DNA of 24,540 nucleotides from an uncultured Candidatus Saccharibacteria bacterium (GTDB taxonomy: Bacteria; Patescibacteriota; Saccharimonadia; Saccharimonadales; Saccharimonadaceae): positions 1-24,540 of the forward strand of contig CALBWN010000017.1 in NCBI GenBank assembly GCA_937974295.1. Reading direction: 5' to 3'. Numbering within the stretch: the first letter of the stretch is position 1; every line of letters begins with the position of its first letter. The position numbers and the translations under genes were made by a program. The notes beneath the pieces are model-generated. The model saw nothing but the letters and a program-made list of their open reading frames with translations, was not told the origin of the DNA and did no database searches. Shown here in pieces: positions 21,228 through 24,540 of the stretch.

Positions 21228-21884
21228 TTAGCGTAGTGTGTTATTGTTGGGGGTGTCTGCCGTGGGCGGGTCCTGTTCATCTCTGCCAGTACGATCGACT
21301 ACTGTCGCTTCGCGGTTTTTCCCGTCTGACATAGCGGGTGAGCCACATACCTCTACAACCGTTTTTCTATCTAAACTTATACATTTTATAATTCCAGAAC
21401 AGCCTGCTGTTTGCCTTTCTATACCTGGAGCCAGCTGATTGAGCGCGGCATCACCCATAGCAAGCTTCATCTCTGCAATCTTCCTATACTCAGCTCGTGC
21501 CTCTTCTAGCCGCTCCGGGTCTTCTAGGATCTGCTTTATCTCCTCCTCAGACATGCCTTGCACTCGTAGCCATGTTGTAATATTGTCTACTGTTTCAAGT
21601 ACTGTACGCTTCAGCGCTTCATTCTGTGCTAATGCTATTTTGAGTGCCTCTATCATTCCTGCCAGCAGTGGGCACTCTCGACATTGTTCAGGAATATAGC
21701 TATCAGGATCAGAGTCAGCCCCCAGCTCATCAACAATATCATTAAACTTATCATTAAGCTGCTCTGTCACAATATCAGGTAGTGTAGCGATTTTTTGCCC
21801 TGTTGTCAATCTGAGTAAATTTGAGCTGCCAAAGCTTTGCCAGTTCTCACGCCTCTCGTTGTTATCACCCCTCTCCTGGAACAT
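21228..21884 (-). CDS. Cys-rich protein, first gene of the zincin cassette
   Basis: The 218-residue protein has SYIPEQCRECPLLAGMIEAL (residues 62-81) with CxxC (C68, C71). A long helical, acidic middle follows (MSEEEIKQILEDPERLEEAR, 111-130), then a beta-like Cys region AGCSGIIKCISLDRKTVVEV with C162, C168 and C180. The last ~40 residues are disordered and hydrophilic. It shares the CxxC block and Cys-rich end with the 143-residue protein 36 nt downstream. I know no family for it. The ATG at 21882-21884 has only a weak -10 candidate (TAATAT about 12 nt upstream). The gene is AT-richer than the genes on either side. Confidence 0.6.
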   Translation of the reverse strand: MFQERGDNNERRENWQSFGSSNLLRLTTGQKIATLPDIVTEQLNDKFNDIVDELGADSDPDSYIPEQCRECPLLAGMIEALKIALAQNEALKRTVLETVDNITTWLRVQGMSEEEIKQILEDPERLEEARAEYRKIAEMKLAMGDAALNQLAPGIERQTAGCSGIIKCISLDRKTVVEVCGSPAMSDGKNREATVVDRTGRDEQDPPTADTPNNNTLR

Positions 21885-21936
21885 TGATAGAGATGAATAT
21901 TATTCGTGAGTATTCAGCTCCTAACTCTGAGGCTGG

Positions 21937-21981
21937 GGTTAATTATCACAATCAATAGCAGCTCCATCAGATGAATTAACC
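21937..21981. repeat. Inverted repeat between the LssY_C gene and the Cys-rich cassette
   Basis: GGTTAATT (21937-21944) and AATTAACC (21974-21981) are perfect 8-bp arms around 29 nt. No T tract follows on either strand, so its role (terminator, operator) is open. The rest of the 21885-22052 gap shows nothing. Confidence 0.4.
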
Positions 21982-22052
21982 TATCTCCACTCGCCCACAT
22001 CAGAATAGAAACAGCGTAACAGTACCGAGCATAGCCTACAAATCTGCGGCCA

Positions 22053-23483
22053 TTACTTCCCACTGCGTGCTCGTGTGAAGCGCCGGGCAGCGTCGGTGGA
22101 GAACATGAGCACGATGACGATGTTGATACCAATGAAGAGCAGTGTGCCAGCAGCCGACCATGTAACCCTGCCGATCGTTAGCCCAAATGAGCTAATCACC
22201 GCTGCGAGACTGGCGATGCTCATCAGCAAAATCCGCGAGCGATCGCTGCCGCGGAAGGTTAGCCCCGCAAGAAAAATTACGATGCCAATCCATGTCGTCG
22301 ATACAATGGCTGAGATAGTCGCTACGATATGCGTCGCACTCTCAATACTCTGCAGCGGCAGGCCACTCTCGTGAAAAATCCGCACCACCTCCATGCGCAA
22401 GTGGCTAAAGTTGAGAATCTCGAAGAAGGTACTCATCGTGGCCACAGCAATCGCCAGGCCAATCATAATAATCCCAAGGGCAATCTGCGGTGGGCGACGG
22501 CTTAAAAATTGCGACATGAGGGTGGCGTGCTCATCGGGCATGGTCTCGTGCGTCGTTGCATCGAGGATTAGATCGGAGGGTACGTCCTCGTCTTCGCTTG
22601 CCTTGGCACGGACACGGCCAAGCTCGATGACAGGCAGGTCTCCATCAGTAATAATACTGTCTCCACCACCGTTGCGTGAGTGGTAGCCCGTTGAGAAGTC
22701 CTCTAATACCGTTAGCTCAATCGAGCGAAGGGCGCGCGTAACCGTCTTGACGACATAGTCGCGCTCGATGTCGGTGTTCTCATCGATCTTGTGTGTCACT
22801 TGCAACGTAAAGATTGATAGCCCCACACTCTTGTCGTACGTACCAGCCGCGAGCCAGTCCACCTGATGCCCACCGGGCAACAACCACCCCTGGGGGCAGC
22901 GCCAGAAGCGCACATGGTGGCGCTTGCCCGGGTTGCCATCAATCTCCTGCTGGTAGGCAAAGTCCTGCTGCCGGCCAAACAGCACCAGGGGTGAGACGGG
23001 GGCATTGGCATAGCTGCGGCGGGTCAGTGTGGCGAGGATAATCCGCCACGACGAGCGCACCGTCACGTCATCAGCCAGCGCCCAGCCGGCGGCCGTCATG
23101 GCACGGTGCAACTGGGCCTCGCTACCACGAAAGGCGAGATTGACTGGGTCACCAAGAAGACCATCTGGGGTGCGCGTCCGGCCAATGAAATAATTGGGCA
23201 CATAAATACTGCTTAAGATACGGTGCAAGCGTGGCAATGCGAAATATGCCGTGATCACCCACACCACAGCAAAGAACCCTACCAGCCACCAGCCACCAGT
23301 GTGCCAGCCCTCGCGCCACACCAACCAAACAAACCAAAATGACGCCACTCCAGCAAAGATAAAGAACCCTTGATCGACCAACGCCGTGGGCGACCACACT
23401 GGCCGGCGCAGCGCCAGGGATGAGCGCTGCTTGTGCTCGGCATCACCTGGCTCAGCGGCAGTGTGCATGGCTGGCTTGCTCAT
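22053..23483 (-). CDS. LssY C-terminal domain membrane protein
   Basis: The 476-residue protein has two N-terminal membrane helices (about 34-82). Next comes a soluble domain with YFIGRTRTPDGLLGDPVNLA, FRGSEAQLHRAMTAAGWALA and SYANAPVSPLVLFGRQQDFA, then KRHHVRFWRCPQGW, which is the LssY_C pattern. A charged linker (for example VRAKASEDEDVPSD) leads to four C-terminal helices (about 330-460). LssY_C proteins are often found near PAP2 phosphatases in other bacteria, and their function is not settled. Its ATG overlaps the guanylate kinase stop by 4 nt, so both are translated from one mRNA. No obvious link in function is seen. Confidence 0.82.
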   Translation of the reverse strand: MSKPAMHTAAEPGDAEHKQRSSLALRRPVWSPTALVDQGFFIFAGVASFWFVWLVWREGWHTGGWWLVGFFAVVWVITAYFALPRLHRILSSIYVPNYFIGRTRTPDGLLGDPVNLAFRGSEAQLHRAMTAAGWALADDVTVRSSWRIILATLTRRSYANAPVSPLVLFGRQQDFAYQQEIDGNPGKRHHVRFWRCPQGWLLPGGHQVDWLAAGTYDKSVGLSIFTLQVTHKIDENTDIERDYVVKTVTRALRSIELTVLEDFSTGYHSRNGGGDSIITDGDLPVIELGRVRAKASEDEDVPSDLILDATTHETMPDEHATLMSQFLSRRPPQIALGIIMIGLAIAVATMSTFFEILNFSHLRMEVVRIFHESGLPLQSIESATHIVATISAIVSTTWIGIVIFLAGLTFRGSDRSRILLMSIASLAAVISSFGLTIGRVTWSAAGTLLFIGINIVIVLMFSTDAARRFTRARSGK

Positions 23484-24205
23484 ACATGCTCCGGGTGCTC
23501 GCGCAAGAGGCTATCGAGCAAATCTCGCGCCGCCAAGCGAGCTTCGTCATCCTTGCGGTTATACACATCTGGCTTGGAGGCAATCGCCCGCACAATGCGC
23601 GCCGTCTCGTCGATATCATCATTGATGACGAAGTGGTAGTATGGGACTTCGAGTGCGTGAGTGATTTCGCGGATTGCACTGCTGTAGCGCTTGGGCCACT
23701 CTCGATCAAACTCTGCCTGCGAGGTATAGCGCACACTGAGGCGCCGCTGCCACTCTTGGAAGTTTGGCGGCAAGAGGAATATCGCGACCACGCCTGGGGA
23801 GAGCTTCTTATACTCGTCAACACCCTGCACATCAATATCCGTCACCGCAATTTTGCCCGCATCGCGAATATCTTGAATCTGCCTGACCCCTGTACCATAG
23901 AGCGTTCCATGGACAAACTTCGCCTCGACAAAGGCACGGCTCTGCAACAGCTCTGCGGCAGTTGCTTCATCGATATAATGATAGTCGACCCCCTTTTGCT
24001 CCCACACACCTTTATTTTGGCGAGGCTGACGGGTGGTGTACGAGACGATATCGGCAAACTCGGTGCTCGCGAGCAACCGCTGCTTCGTCGTATCCTTGCC
24101 TGCCCCAGAGATACCAACGAGCAGCACAATCCTTGTGTCGCACACAAGCTGGCGCACTGCTTCGGTTGGCTGATACTGTTCGATAAGTGATTGAAGATTC
24201 GTCAT
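23480..24205 (-). CDS. gmk: Guanylate kinase-like protein
   Basis: Guanylate kinase turns GMP into GDP. The 241-residue protein has the P-loop GISGAGKD (residues 31-38, with Asp after Lys where Ser/Thr is usual). It also has the GMP-binding block SYTTRQPRQNKGVWEQKGVD with YHYI, the stretch EAKFVHGTLYGTG and the core strand KIAVTDIDVQGVDEYKK. The LID region and the end differ from the usual enzyme and include about 35 extra residues. The start at 24203-24205 follows TATGAT by 6 nt; longer readings to 24232 lie upstream of the transcript start. It is the first gene of a unit with the LssY_C gene. Confidence 0.85.
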   Translation of the reverse strand: MTNLQSLIEQYQPTEAVRQLVCDTRIVLLVGISGAGKDTTKQRLLASTEFADIVSYTTRQPRQNKGVWEQKGVDYHYIDEATAAELLQSRAFVEAKFVHGTLYGTGVRQIQDIRDAGKIAVTDIDVQGVDEYKKLSPGVVAIFLLPPNFQEWQRRLSVRYTSQAEFDREWPKRYSSAIREITHALEVPYYHFVINDDIDETARIVRAIASKPDVYNRKDDEARLAARDLLDSLLREHPEHV

Positions 24206-24211
24206 AGTCAT

Positions 24212-24217
24212 ATCATA
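24212..24217 (-). promoter_or_regulatory. -10 box for gmk
   Basis: TATGAT on the minus strand ends 6 nt before the ATG at 24205. An additional in-frame ATG at 24211 directly after the box would fall at or before the transcription start. Confidence 0.5.
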
Positions 24218-24260
24218 TTTATGATAGCACACAATGGAGAGACGATTACGCGCCTTGCGA

Positions 24261-24540
24261 CTAATCTCGCTTGAGCATTACGGTAAAGGCTTCGCTGGGG
24301 ATGTCGACCTTGCCAAAGCGCTTCATGCGCTTCTTGCCACGAGCTTGCTTGGCGAGGAGCTTCTTCTTGCGGCTCACATCACCGCCGTAGAGATAGCCAG
24401 TGACATCTTTGCGGTAGGCACCAATATTTTCGCGGGCAATGAACTTCCCACCAATCGCCGCCTGCAGTGCCACCTCAAAGCTCTGGCGCGGCACAACATT
24501 CTTGAGCTTCTTTACCACCTCGCGCCCCAGCCGCTGCGAC
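24261..24540 (-). CDS. lepA: Elongation factor 4 (LepA), C-terminal part only
   Basis: The frame is open to the right edge, so only the last ~92 residues are visible and the GTPase part lies outside. The visible part is the LepA C-terminal domain: VPRQSFEVALQAAIGGKFIA, RENIGAYRKDVTGYLYGGDV, SRKKKLLAKQARGKKRMKRF and GKVDIPSEAFTVMLKRD, which are near-invariant blocks in EF4. The apparent start at 24518 is an internal Val codon (GTG). EF4 acts on stalled ribosomes and promotes back-translocation. The stop lies 44 bp before the gmk -10 box. Confidence 0.95.
   Translation of the reverse strand, partial: SQRLGREVVKKLKNVVPRQSFEVALQAAIGGKFIARENIGAYRKDVTGYLYGGDVSRKKKLLAKQARGKKRMKRFGKVDIPSEAFTVMLKRD

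Noticed and set aside
1..24540. CRISPR array, insertion sequence or integrase
   Set aside because: No regularly spaced direct repeats, transposase-like frame or att-like duplication at the tRNA was seen.

Overview
The window looks like a chromosomal segment of a Patescibacteria/CPR bacterium, most likely Candidatus Saccharibacteria (TM7). I infer this from the compact layout, the MurT/GatD pair, a membrane-anchored Clp-type AAA+ protein beside a short CPR-style membrane protein, a heat-shock block with CIRCE elements, a minimal type IV pilin gene and many unassignable membrane proteins. No database search was possible, so the phylum is an inference.

Layout. 1-1265 (minus): a Clp-like AAA+ ATPase cut by the window edge, plus a membrane protein. 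1356-2937 (minus): an AT-richer two-gene cassette, a kinase-fold protein with an unrecognised partner. 3001-5004 (plus): murT-gatD for lipid II amidation, then an OpgC-like acyltransferase (5141-6301). 6418-6494 (minus): tRNA-Arg(CCG) with its own terminator. 6572-8877 (plus): a GT-C glycosyltransferase and an HdeD/DUF308 protein. 9158-10358 (minus): a type IV pilin and a P-loop kinase. 10359-10786: a long non-coding gap with a strong hairpin. 10787-11433 (plus): a frameshifted membrane-anchored protein. 11534-14160 (plus): a tight operon of SAM decarboxylase, a DUF4178-like protein and a membrane-embedded aminopropyltransferase. 14366-15092 (plus): a second frameshifted unknown gene, overlapping an FKBP-type prolyl isomerase. 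15626-19874 (minus): dnaK, an unknown membrane protein, grpE and hrcA, with three CIRCE operators. 19879-21884 (minus): an AT-richer cassette of a zincin-like protein and two related Cys-rich proteins. 22053-24540 (minus): an LssY_C membrane protein, guanylate kinase and the C-terminus of LepA/EF4.

The most general signal is in the promoters. At a large share of transcription-unit starts a -10 hexamer (TAnnnT, often with an extended TGn) ends 6-8 nt before the start codon, so transcription would begin at or within a base or two of the ATG/GTG. This predicts leaderless mRNAs and fixes several starts (MurT, HrcA, guanylate kinase, P-loop kinase). The HdeD gene, dnaK and grpE instead have a real leader and an AGGAGG ribosome binding site.

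The best candidates for undescribed biology are the polyamine-type operon with DUF4178, the zincin/Cys-rich cassette, the kinase cassette, a MurT without its usual Cys4 zinc ribbon, and a shortened HrcA. The two frameshifts both sit at short homopolymers, so they may be sequencing errors.
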